Program-made: the position numbers and the translations under genes
Shown: piece by piece, positions 1-6,070 of the stretch
Numbering within the stretch: position 1 is the first letter of the stretch
How the letters are laid out: each line of letters opens with the position of its first letter
Origin: Candidatus Uhrbacteria bacterium
Lineage (GTDB): Bacteria > Patescibacteriota > Patescibacteriia > JACQRZ01
NCBI GenBank assembly: GCA_016206235.1
Contig: JACQRZ010000034.1
Span: 1 to 15,632, forward strand
Direction of reading: 5' to 3'
DNA: 15,632 nt
Notes under the pieces: generated by a model
Databases searched by the model: none
Told to the model about the DNA's origin: nothing
Seen by the model: the letters and a program-made list of their open reading frames with translations, nothing else

Positions 1-17
1 CTCTAAGATGTAGATAT

Positions 18-1046
18 ATGGATGAATCACAAAATAATGTGACATCGCAAGAGCTTCAATCGGACGAGGTTACGTTTGACGCGCAGCTTCGTCCGCAGGC
101 GTTTTCTGAGTACGTTGGTCAGGATAAAATCAAGAATAGCCTCTCAGTTTTTATCCAGGCGGCAAAACAACGCGGCGAGCCTCTTGAGCACGTGTTGCTT
201 TCAGGTCCACCGGGCCTTGGAAAAACGACGTTAGCCCACATTATTGCAAAAGAAATTGGCACATCGATCCGCGTAACATCGGGTCCAGCGCTTGAGCGGG
301 CAGGAGATTTAGCTGCAATTCTTACAAATTTATCTGAGGGTGATATTCTCTTTATCGACGAGATTCATCGACTACCTAAAACCATTGCCGAAAGTTTGTA
401 TCCTGCAATGGAAGATTTTGCACTCGACATCGTGCTTGGCAAAGGCCCTGCAGCGCGAACCATTCGACTTGATGTGCCCAAGTTCACGCTGATCGGCGCA
501 ACTACACGTATGAGTTCGTTGTCAGCGCCACTGCGCGATCGTTTTGGCAACTTATTTCACCTGGATTTTTATACTGACAATGATGTGGTGCGCATTTTGC
601 GGCGCTCGGCAAAGATTCTCTCTATTGCTCTCGATGAGAATGCAGCTCAAACGCTTGCAAATCGCTCGCGATACACGCCACGCATTGCAAACCGCATACT
701 CAAACGAGTCCGCGATTACGCGCAGGTAAAGAGTGATGGTATCATCACGCCAGAGGTAACGCATGAAGCATTGCACGCACTTGGTATCGATGGAGTAGGT
801 TTGGATGACCTTGATAGAAAAATTTTACAAACCATTATTGAAAAATTTTCAGGAGGTCCTGTGGGTCTCTATACCATAGCAGCAAGCTTGGCAGAAGAGA
901 TGCAGACCATAGAAGACGTATACGAACCATATCTTATGCGCATGGGTTTTTTGCATCGCACCTCTCGCGGGCGAGTTGCAACCGAGCGCGCGTACGAGCA
1001 TTTAGGGATTGCCTACAAGTTCCAAGCCAAAAATTTATTCAACTAA
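18..1046 (+). CDS. ruvB: Holliday junction branch migration ATPase RuvB
   Basis: RuvB is the hexameric AAA+ motor that, with RuvA, drives branch migration of Holliday junctions in homologous recombination and repair in the cytoplasm. The 342-residue product is full length for the family. Visible motifs are Walker A GPPGLGKTT (63-71), Walker B LFIDEIH (111-117), sensor 1 GATTR (160-164), the LRDRFG arginine-finger segment (172-177), sensor 2 TPRIANR (220-226) and the C-terminal winged-helix DNA-binding domain (about 262-335, with the typical GGPVGL and EDVYEPYL). The ATG at 18 gives the usual short tail before the conserved RPQAFSEYVGQ; no clear Shine-Dalgarno sequence precedes it. No ruvA or ruvC lies in the window. 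It ends at an intrinsic terminator and converges with the zinc-ribbon gene. Identification is secure. Confidence 0.98.
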   Translation: MDESQNNVTSQELQSDEVTFDAQLRPQAFSEYVGQDKIKNSLSVFIQAAKQRGEPLEHVLLSGPPGLGKTTLAHIIAKEIGTSIRVTSGPALERAGDLAAILTNLSEGDILFIDEIHRLPKTIAESLYPAMEDFALDIVLGKGPAARTIRLDVPKFTLIGATTRMSSLSAPLRDRFGNLFHLDFYTDNDVVRILRRSAKILSIALDENAAQTLANRSRYTPRIANRILKRVRDYAQVKSDGIITPEVTHEALHALGIDGVGLDDLDRKILQTIIEKFSGGPVGLYTIAASLAEEMQTIEDVYEPYLMRMGFLHRTSRGRVATERAYEHLGIAYKFQAKNLFN

Positions 1047-1047
1047 A

Positions 1048-1073
1048 AATCCGCGGAGGTCCGCGGATTTTTT
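1048..1073. terminator. Intrinsic terminator after ruvB, probably bidirectional
   Basis: A 10-bp perfect stem, AATCCGCGGA / TCCGCGGATT with a GG loop, starts one base after the ruvB stop codon and runs into a T tract. The opposite strand also has a short U tract (from the A run at 1045-1049), so it can serve the convergent zinc-ribbon gene too. Confidence 0.9.
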
Positions 1074-1086
1074 GTAATCGTTGAGA

Positions 1087-1350
1087 TTAGTACTGACGTC
1101 GCTGGCCGCCGAAGCGGTTGCCGCCGCCGCCACCGCCACGAGGACCGCTAAAGCGTTCTCGGCGTTTTCGGTTGCAGTCTCGGCAGAAGATTTTGCCATA
1201 GCTTCCATCTTCTTTTTCGGTTGGCTGAAATGGCAATTCTGTCACGTCAACTCCGCATTCCGCGCATTTGATGTTCATTGATGTAACATCAAACATCTGG
1301 CGTGGTGCGAAACCACCACCTTGTGATGGATTTGTTGGTGCGTAATTCAT
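1087..1350 (-). CDS. Small zinc-ribbon protein with Gly/Arg-rich tail
   Basis: This 87-residue protein has two CxxC knuckles (C29/C32 and C56/C59), 23 residues apart, predicting one bound zinc. The C-terminal third (61-87) is basic and glycine-rich (RKRRERF, a run of six glycines, RFGGQRR), like RGG-type RNA-binding tails. I recognise it as a type of small zinc-ribbon protein common in CPR genomes; no precise function is known to me. RNA or ribosome binding is an inference from the tail and the elaborate leader. The ATG at 1350 is preceded by AAGGTG at a good distance. A consensus promoter (1505-1533) and a structured leader of about 150 nt lie upstream, suggesting strong transcription with post-transcriptional control. 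It converges with ruvB. Confidence 0.85.
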   Translation of the reverse strand: MNYAPTNPSQGGGFAPRQMFDVTSMNIKCAECGVDVTELPFQPTEKEDGSYGKIFCRDCNRKRRERFSGPRGGGGGGNRFGGQRRQY

Positions 1351-1499
1351 TGGTGTTCACCTTAATTTAGATTCCGCCGGCGCTAAAAGCTATGGCGGAC
1401 AAGTCGAATCGCATTGAGGTGAACGACCTTGGGCTCCCAGAGCCTCTCTTTAAGCAGAGAGTTACCCGGAAGCAAAAAACACCTAATTTGATATCGTGC
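1351..1499 (-). promoter_or_regulatory. Structured 5' leader of the zinc-ribbon gene with SD-sequestering helix
   Basis: Between the predicted start site (about 1499) and the ATG (1350) lie ~150 nt with strong complementarity. On the RNA, GUUCACCU (plus 1424-1417) pairs perfectly over 8 bp with AGGUGAAC (1362-1355), which contains the Shine-Dalgarno sequence. The enclosed loop folds further: GAUU (1410-1407) with AAUC (1373-1370) and CCGCC (1398-1394) with GGCGG (1378-1374). Upstream there is a hairpin CUCUCU/AGAGAG (1461-1456 with 1449-1444). A competing pairing exists: GGUGUU near the 5' end (1483-1478) can pair with AACACC (1357-1352) next to the start codon. This fits a translational switch, but ligand, protein or temperature control is unknown, and I do not recognise a riboswitch class. 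Confidence 0.6.
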
Positions 1500-1504
1500 G
1501 AGGA

Positions 1505-1533
1505 AGTATAGCGTTTTAAGGGCTAAATGTCAA
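1505..1533 (-). promoter_or_regulatory. Sigma-70-type promoter for the zinc-ribbon gene
   Basis: On the minus strand a perfect -35 TTGACA (1533-1528) is followed by a 17-nt spacer and TATACT (1510-1505). Predicted start is near 1499, giving a leader of about 150 nt. Confidence 0.85.
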
Positions 1534-1548
1534 TGGGTTGACACAAAA

Positions 1549-1577
1549 TTGAACTTTATTAATTTTAGGGCTATAGT
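1549..1577 (+). promoter_or_regulatory. Promoter for the first TrmB-like regulator
   Basis: TTGAAC (1549-1554), a 17-nt spacer and TATAGT (1572-1577). Predicted start is near 1584, about 27 nt before the ATG at 1611. The region is shared with the divergent zinc-ribbon promoter. Confidence 0.65.
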
Positions 1578-1610
1578 TGAGTTATAAAGAAGTATTTAGT
1601 ATTTGAAACA

Positions 1611-2357
1611 ATGAAAGACGTTACCCAAATTCTTTATTCGCTCGGATTTCTTGAGAGCGAAGTTAAAACCTATATGGCTGCCTTGCAGCAGGGCCCGAGA
1701 ACGGTGCTCGAGCTCACAAAATCGACAGGACTTTCTCGTCAGGCGATTTATGTTGTGATCGATTCGCTTACTGAACGGGGAGTAATGTCGAGCGTGATGC
1801 GCGGTAAAAAGCGCTATTTTGTTGCCGAAGATCCTGACAAGTTGTTGCTGTATGCAAAGCGAAAAGAGCAGGACTTGATTCAAAAGATCAAAGATCTTGA
1901 GCAAAGCATCCCGGAGATGAAGTTAAAGATTGGCGGTGAGCGGCCAGTCGTTTGCCTGTATGAGGGAATGGAGGGCTTGAGGACACATTATCTTGAGATA
2001 GCGAAGGACAAACCAGTGGTCATCTATGAATTTTCAGATCTTGATGCGCTCTTTACGCTTGTCTCTCGTGAAGATATGCTGCCAATGATTGATTCATTAA
2101 AAAAAGTCGGCTCGCATTTTAAGGGTATTTATGCTGGAAGGCCTCGCGGCAAAACCTTTCCATCTGAGCGGTATTTTCTTCCAAAAGAGATGTCAGACTT
2201 TAAGTCAGACATTGTTGTCTATGAAGACAAAGTGAGTATTTGGACGTATGAAGGAAAAATATATTCAGTTGCAATCGAGAATAAAATGATTGCAAAAATG
2301 TTCAAAGTTTTATTGGAGCTTGCAATTAAAGGATCACAGGAGTATAAGGAGCAGTAA
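1611..2357 (+). CDS. TrmB-like transcriptional regulator (first copy)
   Basis: The 248-residue protein has an N-terminal winged helix-turn-helix of the TrmB type (about 5-72: LYSLGFLESEVKTYMAAL, then the recognition-helix region GLSRQAIYVVIDSL and a basic wing RGKKRYF). A short coiled-coil (about 75-105) and a C-terminal effector-like domain (about 110-245) follow. TrmB proteins in archaea sense sugars; CPR genomes carry many relatives with unknown ligands, and nothing here identifies an effector. It is transcribed divergently from the zinc-ribbon gene and has its own terminator, so it looks monocistronic. The start lacks a Shine-Dalgarno sequence but fits the family's N-terminus. A similar 246-residue protein is encoded at 6106-6846. 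Family confident, target unknown. Confidence 0.85.
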   Translation: MKDVTQILYSLGFLESEVKTYMAALQQGPRTVLELTKSTGLSRQAIYVVIDSLTERGVMSSVMRGKKRYFVAEDPDKLLLYAKRKEQDLIQKIKDLEQSIPEMKLKIGGERPVVCLYEGMEGLRTHYLEIAKDKPVVIYEFSDLDALFTLVSREDMLPMIDSLKKVGSHFKGIYAGRPRGKTFPSERYFLPKEMSDFKSDIVVYEDKVSIWTYEGKIYSVAIENKMIAKMFKVLLELAIKGSQEYKEQ

Positions 2358-2404
2358 ATTCTAGCTAGTAGCTTTTAGCTTATAGCTTGCAGAAAATAAT
2401 GAAG

Positions 2405-2427
2405 ACCGCCGGTGACGGCGGTTTTTT
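2405..2427 (+). terminator. Intrinsic terminator after the first TrmB-like gene
   Basis: A 7-bp stem ACCGCCG / CGGCGGT closed by a GTGA tetraloop is followed by six Ts. It separates the regulator from the converging RNA transcript at 2433-2762. Confidence 0.92.
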
Positions 2428-2432
2428 GCGAT

Positions 2433-2762
2433 AAAAAAAAGGGGGCGGTCGGCGTTCTCACCCCTGAAAATGTATGTTCCCCGTCCTAGTTAGCGACTAG
2501 TCCGGAGATACCACTCAAAGGTACCGACCGCACCCCTATTGGAGCCGCAAGTTAGCGCTTGGTTTCCCTAGCGCGATTTCGCAGCTCCGACCTGGAGGCC
2601 GCGGGACTACGACGTTGCAGGAAGACGGGGCATTTACTCGCCGCCGCCGCCGTTTTGCCGTAGCATGCAGGTCTCCTTTCTACTCCGTGATAGCAGTCTG
2701 ACTTCGGTCGAGTGCCTCACCATGGCCCACGCCCTCCTCAGAATCGTACTATCCCGAAAGCA
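2433..2762 (-). ncRNA. Candidate structured noncoding RNA A (~325 nt), family unrecognised
   Basis: A complete transcription unit without a credible reading frame: promoter at 2768-2796, body rich in G and C compared with the AT-rich flanks, and a terminator-like end. The 3' end is a long-range helix GGGGUGCGGUCGG (2536-2524) with CCGACCGCCCCC (2452-2441), followed by eight Us. Inside are an 8-bp helix GGAGCUGC/GCGGCUCC (2588-2581 with 2548-2541) that encloses GCGCU/AGCGC capped by GG-GAAA-CC, a hairpin CUAGU/ACUAG near 2488-2502, and UACC/GGUA near the terminal helix. Size, promoter and GNRA loop resemble housekeeping RNAs. However, I find neither the RNase P core (GAGGAAAGUCC, ACAGAA) nor tmRNA ends (tRNA-like T arm, CCA) nor the SRP or 6S signatures. 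A very divergent member of a known family remains possible. Confidence 0.7.
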
Positions 2763-2767
2763 GAAAT

Positions 2768-2796
2768 AGTATATTTAAAATATAAGGAAAAGTCAA
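2768..2796 (-). promoter_or_regulatory. Promoter of RNA A
   Basis: TTGACT (2796-2791), a 17-nt spacer and TATACT (2773-2768) on the minus strand; start expected near 2761. The spacer and flanks are almost pure A/T. Confidence 0.85.
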
Positions 2797-2907
2797 CCTC
2801 AGGCAGATTTTTTTAAATACCCCACATTATTTTTACAGAAGCATAATGATTTTTCCTTATAAATAAAAAGAATATCAAAGATTATTACTTTTTTGTCCAT
2901 AAAGCAC

Positions 2908-2936
2908 TTGACAATACTTATTAGAGATTTTATACT
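2908..2936 (+). promoter_or_regulatory. Promoter of RNA B
   Basis: Perfect TTGACA (2908-2913), a 17-nt spacer and TATACT (2931-2936); start expected near 2943. It lies about 110 bp from the divergent RNA A promoter, with only AT-rich sequence between. Confidence 0.88.
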
Positions 2937-3248
2937 TGAGGTGAAATTAATCTTGATATTTGGAACACACAATCGGGAGTGTGTGGGTAGGCCGTACAAA
3001 CAACAAGACGACCTTATCGTCGTCGCAGTGATCTTCGTAAGAAGGTCTGGCCACACATGCACTTCCGAACAATTTGTTCCAAACGCTACGAGTAATCGTG
3101 GCAATGGACAAACCTCGCCAGTTCCCGCTGGCACAGTTCAATTGACGAACGACAACCGCGGGACAGGCGGGGGCAGGATCACCCTCCACAAAGCCGGCCG
3201 GAGCTTTAGCAATTCCGGCCGTGGGTGGACTCCTGCCCCTCTTGCTTC

Positions 3249-3284
3249 GAGGAGAATGTATTGGCTTGCCAATACATTCTCCTC
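3249..3284 (+). repeat. Perfect 16-17-bp hairpin in RNA B
   Basis: The arm GAGGAGAATGTATTGGC is followed by its exact reverse complement, leaving a loop of only 2-4 nt (CTTG). It directly abuts the next hairpin with no spacer. Confidence 0.9.
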
Positions 3285-3329
3285 CCCATTCTCAAGATGG
3301 TTAACGACCATAACCATCTTGAGAATGGG
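3285..3329 (+). repeat. Perfect 19-bp hairpin in RNA B
   Basis: CCCATTCTCAAGATGGTTA (3285-3303) and its exact reverse complement (3311-3329) surround a 7-nt loop. Both this hairpin and the previous one contain GAGAATG / CATTCTC, hinting at a shared origin or alternative pairing between them. Confidence 0.9.
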
Positions 3330-3343
3330 AATATACAACCCTT

Positions 3344-3370
3344 TGACCAATTTCTTGTTGGTCATTTTTT
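3344..3370 (+). terminator. Intrinsic terminator of RNA B
   Basis: TGACCAA (3344-3350) pairs with TTGGTCA (3358-3364) and is followed immediately by six Ts. Confidence 0.85.
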
Positions 3371-3392
3371 GTTTTGCTAAACTTTACTAACC

Positions 3393-3523
3393 GAGAGTGT
3401 AGAAAAATGCCTTTGGTGTGCCTGTTTGTCATCCCCGCGAAGGCGGGGATCCAGTAAAAGGCTGATAATTCCGAGTGGGCTGGATCCCGCATCAAGTGCG
3501 GGATGACATTTTTCTACACTCTC
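3393..3523. repeat. Inverted-repeat element with two REP-like units (MITE-like)
   Basis: Terminal inverted repeats of 17 bp, GAGAGTGTAGAAAAATG (3393-3409) and its exact complement (3507-3523), bound a 131-bp element. Inside each end sits a palindromic unit of the widespread GTCATCCCCGC...GGATCCAG type: 3428-3454 forward (loop GAA between CCCCGC and GCGGGG) and 3480-3507 in reverse orientation (CCCGC/GCGGG around ATCAAGT). This is the layout of a non-autonomous, REP/MITE-like repeat. No transposase is in the window. Transcribed, it would fold into one long branched hairpin just upstream of the membrane fusion protein gene. Confidence 0.8.
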
Positions 3524-3544
3524 AACCTACAACCTACAACCTAA
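3523..3544 (+). repeat. Three tandem CAACCTA units
   Basis: CAACCTA is repeated three times (the last unit runs into AAT) between the inverted-repeat element and the next gene's ATG, where a Shine-Dalgarno sequence would be expected but is absent. Similar short phrase repeats occur in other gaps of this window. Confidence 0.7.
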
Positions 3545-3548
3545 ATCT

Positions 3549-5285
3549 ATGCGCAAAGTCATTATTCCACTTCTCATTCTTGCAGCGATTGCCGGCGGCA
3601 TCGTTTGGTTTGCGTTGACGAAAACGCCAACCAAAGAGCTGGAGCTTTTTACTGTGCAACGAGGATCTGTGATAGAAGAGATTGCCGCCAGCGGTGTTGC
3701 CCATCCATTTAAAAGTGTCAGCGTTTCTACCGAGGTGGCGGCAAAGGTTTCTGATATTAAAGTATCGGTTGGCGCGCAGGTGAAACAAGGGCAAACACTT
3801 TTTGAGTTCGATACAGCGGATGTAAAAGCTCGGCTCGCCCGCCTAACTTTTGATGTACAAAACGCAAGCGGGCAGGCTCCGAAGCAGTCAATTCCGCAGC
3901 CAAAGCCAACTCCAGCACAACCTCAGCCACAACCACAGAAACCTGTGCCAACACAACCAACACAGCCGCAGACTCCAGATCGAGTTGCATTGGAGAAGCA
4001 GCGCCAGGAGATTATCAGAGCAAAAGAATATGCGCTTATTGAACTTAACACGGCAAAAGCCCGAGCCGCAGCTGCGCTTGCCGACCAGTATGCGCCTGCC
4101 CGCAATCTTGGCTACGACGCGTATAGCCGAGCAGTAAACGCGTATGACCTTACATCGGCAATGTTCTCGGGCAATCCTGCCCGTCCCACATTTACTATCT
4201 CTTCTTCTCAAATAAAAGCGGAAGTTGAATATCAGCGCGGACTAGCGATTTACGCATTGGAGTGGCTCAAGGGACTGCAGGCCGCACCTTCTGACCAAGA
4301 AGCCCTTGATGCGCATCTCGTATCGTTAAAAAATCGTCTTGACACCTTTGTTAGTTATCTGTCGCGGCTCAACGACGCGCTGAATGCGAGCGTTGGACTG
4401 CCCCAAGCGACACTTTCCATGTATCGGGAGCGGGTGTCAAACGCAACAACAGGCATTCAACACATTGCATCGACGATCACGAGCCGCCAACAAGTGATTG
4501 TCCAATATAAAACTTCGAGCCAGCAGACCATCCAAGTTGCGCAGCAAACATATGACGAGAAAATACGTCTTCTTGATGTACAGCTCAAAGAAATCGACGC
4601 CCTCCTAACTTTTGCTCCGCAAAACTTAGGCGGGCAGGCTCGTGTAATCTTCGCTTTGGCAAACGACAGAAGGCAGGCTTCGAGTAAAAACATTTCTGAA
4701 CTCAAAAGCGAGATTGAGCAGCTTAGAGAACACATTGCAAAGGCTGCTGTTGTGGCGCCAGTAGATGGAACAGTATCCGCTCTATTCATTGGTTTAGGCG
4801 ACACAACACAGCCAGGAAAACCGCTTGTACAGATTACCTCTGGAAAAGATATGGTTGTTGATCTTGTACTGCCAAGCGAGGATATACAAAAGATAGAACC
4901 AGGCACATCAGCAAAAATGACATTCTCTGCATTGCAAGGAGAAGAGTTTATGGGCGCTGTCGTCTTTATTGACCCTGTCGAGGTACGGCGGGACGGCAAG
5001 CCAGTGCATCGGGTAGTTGTTGCCTTCAATGTGCCAGACGAACGCATTAAAGATGGATTTACCGGAGACATTTCTCTTTTAACTCGCAACAAACGAGATG
5101 TGGTACTTGTTCCACAAACAGCCATTGTTAAGAAAGACGACACCTCGTACGTGCGTAAGAAAGAGAAGAACAAATTTACAGACACGCCAGTGGTGCTTGG
5201 ATCTCAAAAAGTTAATGACATGGTTGAGATAAAAGCGGGAATTTTCGAGGGAGATCAAATCGTGAAAACAATTTCCCATAACTAA
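3549..5285 (+). CDS. HlyD/MacA-like periplasmic adaptor (membrane fusion protein)
   Basis: The 578-residue protein has an N-terminal membrane anchor (about 4-22), the first lipoyl half with VGAQVKQGQTLFEFDT (about 74-89), a long helical hairpin region (about 145-400), the second lipoyl half APVDGTVSALF...GKPLVQI (about 403-430), then beta-barrel and membrane-proximal domains. Adaptors of this kind link an inner-membrane ABC or RND transporter to the envelope; in an organism with a single membrane it would act on the outer face. A low-complexity Pro/Gln linker (about 111-143) interrupts the fold between the first lipoyl half and the helices, which is unusual. No transporter ATPase or permease follows, so the gene looks orphaned here. 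Its start has no Shine-Dalgarno sequence and sits just after the repeat element. Confidence 0.88.
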   Translation: MRKVIIPLLILAAIAGGIVWFALTKTPTKELELFTVQRGSVIEEIAASGVAHPFKSVSVSTEVAAKVSDIKVSVGAQVKQGQTLFEFDTADVKARLARLTFDVQNASGQAPKQSIPQPKPTPAQPQPQPQKPVPTQPTQPQTPDRVALEKQRQEIIRAKEYALIELNTAKARAAAALADQYAPARNLGYDAYSRAVNAYDLTSAMFSGNPARPTFTISSSQIKAEVEYQRGLAIYALEWLKGLQAAPSDQEALDAHLVSLKNRLDTFVSYLSRLNDALNASVGLPQATLSMYRERVSNATTGIQHIASTITSRQQVIVQYKTSSQQTIQVAQQTYDEKIRLLDVQLKEIDALLTFAPQNLGGQARVIFALANDRRQASSKNISELKSEIEQLREHIAKAAVVAPVDGTVSALFIGLGDTTQPGKPLVQITSGKDMVVDLVLPSEDIQKIEPGTSAKMTFSALQGEEFMGAVVFIDPVEVRRDGKPVHRVVVAFNVPDERIKDGFTGDISLLTRNKRDVVLVPQTAIVKKDDTSYVRKKEKNKFTDTPVVLGSQKVNDMVEIKAGIFEGDQIVKTISHN

Positions 5286-5406
5286 TGGTCGTGAGCGTTG
5301 AGCAAGATGAAGAGTAAATGCTATGGACAGGATCTTGCCGCGGGCTTTACTATTGCGAATTTTTTTGCAAAAGTATCTATAGTTGTTTTCAAAAGGAGGC
5401 GTGCGC

Positions 5407-6048
5407 ATGCTCGAAGCACTTACAGAAAAGTTGCGTGCATGGAAAGAGACGATATTTCCAAAGGTTTCAACTGACGATTTGATCGCAAGCTATCTTGTAC
5501 ACGGTGATTGGGAATATATGCTTGCTTTGAGACAGCGACATGACGTTCTTTCAAAACTTCTCAAGCGGTACTATCAAGATGGATATACTGCAGTACAGAA
5601 TTCGCAGGCTCCTACGGTACTTCAAATGATTAGTTGCGTTTTCAGTGTGCGTGATAACGATAAGCTTCTTTCACTTGCACAGCAGATCGGCAGCCGACAA
5701 GATGTTCAAAAAATTATTTTTGAGATATTAATCTCGAGAGAGCATACCGACCTTATCGATATGAGTCGATTTGTGTGTACGATGCGCCTTGAAGGTTTGC
5801 CCGTGCTACGCGATGCGTTTCAATGGTGTGACGATCATATTATGACGTCGCACACGTCGGTTCTTTTTCATTATGCCATGGAAGGCTGTTCTCCGCGTTT
5901 TTGGCCTTCTGTCGTTTCTGAATTGCTCGCTCGTCGTGATTGGGAGGCCTCTATTTTGAGGAAACTCAAAAAGAGGGCAGCTTTCTTTTGTTTTATAGGA
6001 ATGGTAGTTAGATTGGAATCGCATATCAAACAGAAACAAGCGGTATAA
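5407..6048 (+). CDS. Helical protein of unknown function
   Basis: I do not recognise this 213-residue protein. The start is placed at ATG 5407 because a strong AAAGGAGG lies 8-15 nt upstream; a TTG at 5383 in the same frame would put that signal inside the gene. The sequence looks mostly alpha-helical and soluble, with no signal peptide and no obvious motif. It has a few cysteines (for example in QWCDDH and EGCSPRF) and a hydrophobic patch near the C-terminus (AAFFCFIGMVV, about 194-204) that is too short and isolated to call a membrane segment. A possible -10 (TATAGT, 5378-5383) lies close to the ribosome site. It ends at a good terminator, so it is probably monocistronic. Real gene likely, function unknown. 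Confidence 0.75.
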   Translation: MLEALTEKLRAWKETIFPKVSTDDLIASYLVHGDWEYMLALRQRHDVLSKLLKRYYQDGYTAVQNSQAPTVLQMISCVFSVRDNDKLLSLAQQIGSRQDVQKIIFEILISREHTDLIDMSRFVCTMRLEGLPVLRDAFQWCDDHIMTSHTSVLFHYAMEGCSPRFWPSVVSELLARRDWEASILRKLKKRAAFFCFIGMVVRLESHIKQKQAV

Positions 6049-6070
6049 ACCGTTCGCTATAGAGAATGTC

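Larger units (their letters stand above)
2943..3370 (+). ncRNA. Candidate structured noncoding RNA B (~430 nt), hairpin-rich, family unrecognised
   Basis: A consensus promoter and an intrinsic terminator delimit this unit. In order: CACAC/GTGTG hairpin (about 2967-2985), GACGAC/GTCGTC (about 3007-3024), GATCTTC/GAAGGTC with a GTAA (GNRA) loop (about 3031-3048), GAACA/TGTTC (3067-3079), GCCAG/CTGGC (3117-3132), a composite domain closed by GGGGCAGGA/TCCTGCCCC (3170-3178 with 3231-3239) around GGCCGGA/TCCGGCC (3196-3202 with 3214-3220), a 16-17-bp perfect hairpin (3249-3284), a 19-bp perfect hairpin (3285-3329) and the terminator (3344-3370). A 165-codon open frame crosses it, but the translation resembles no protein and starts upstream of the predicted transcript start. 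I see no tmRNA, RNase P or group II intron signature. A structured RNA is well supported; its function is not known. Confidence 0.72.

Noticed and set aside
2433..2762. RNA A as RNase P RNA or tmRNA
   Set aside because: The expected size and promoter fit, and CCAAUAGGGG resembles a piece of RNase P. But GAGGAAAGUCC, ACAGAA and the GGUAAGAG region are missing, and there is no tRNA-like end or tag frame. Kept as unassigned.
2893..3390. 165-codon open frame on the plus strand across RNA B
   Set aside because: It starts upstream of the predicted transcript start, its translation is low in recognisable protein patterns, and it runs straight through perfect hairpins and the terminator. The RNA explanation fits better.
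3523..3544. CAACCTA repeats as a CRISPR fragment
   Set aside because: Units are 7 bp and directly adjacent, without spacers; no cas genes or long direct repeats occur in the window.
4457..5185. 242-codon antisense frame inside the membrane fusion protein gene
   Set aside because: Ser/Thr/Cys-rich translation typical of an antisense shadow of a well-supported gene; no start signals.
5310..5366. AGTAAA...TTTACT inverted repeat followed by a T run, as terminator of the membrane fusion protein gene
   Set aside because: The stem is interrupted and the T run is separated from it by about 9 nt; not convincing.
5383..5406. TTG start for the unknown helical protein
   Set aside because: The strong AAAGGAGG at 5391-5398 is correctly spaced for ATG 5407 and would be coding if TTG were used.
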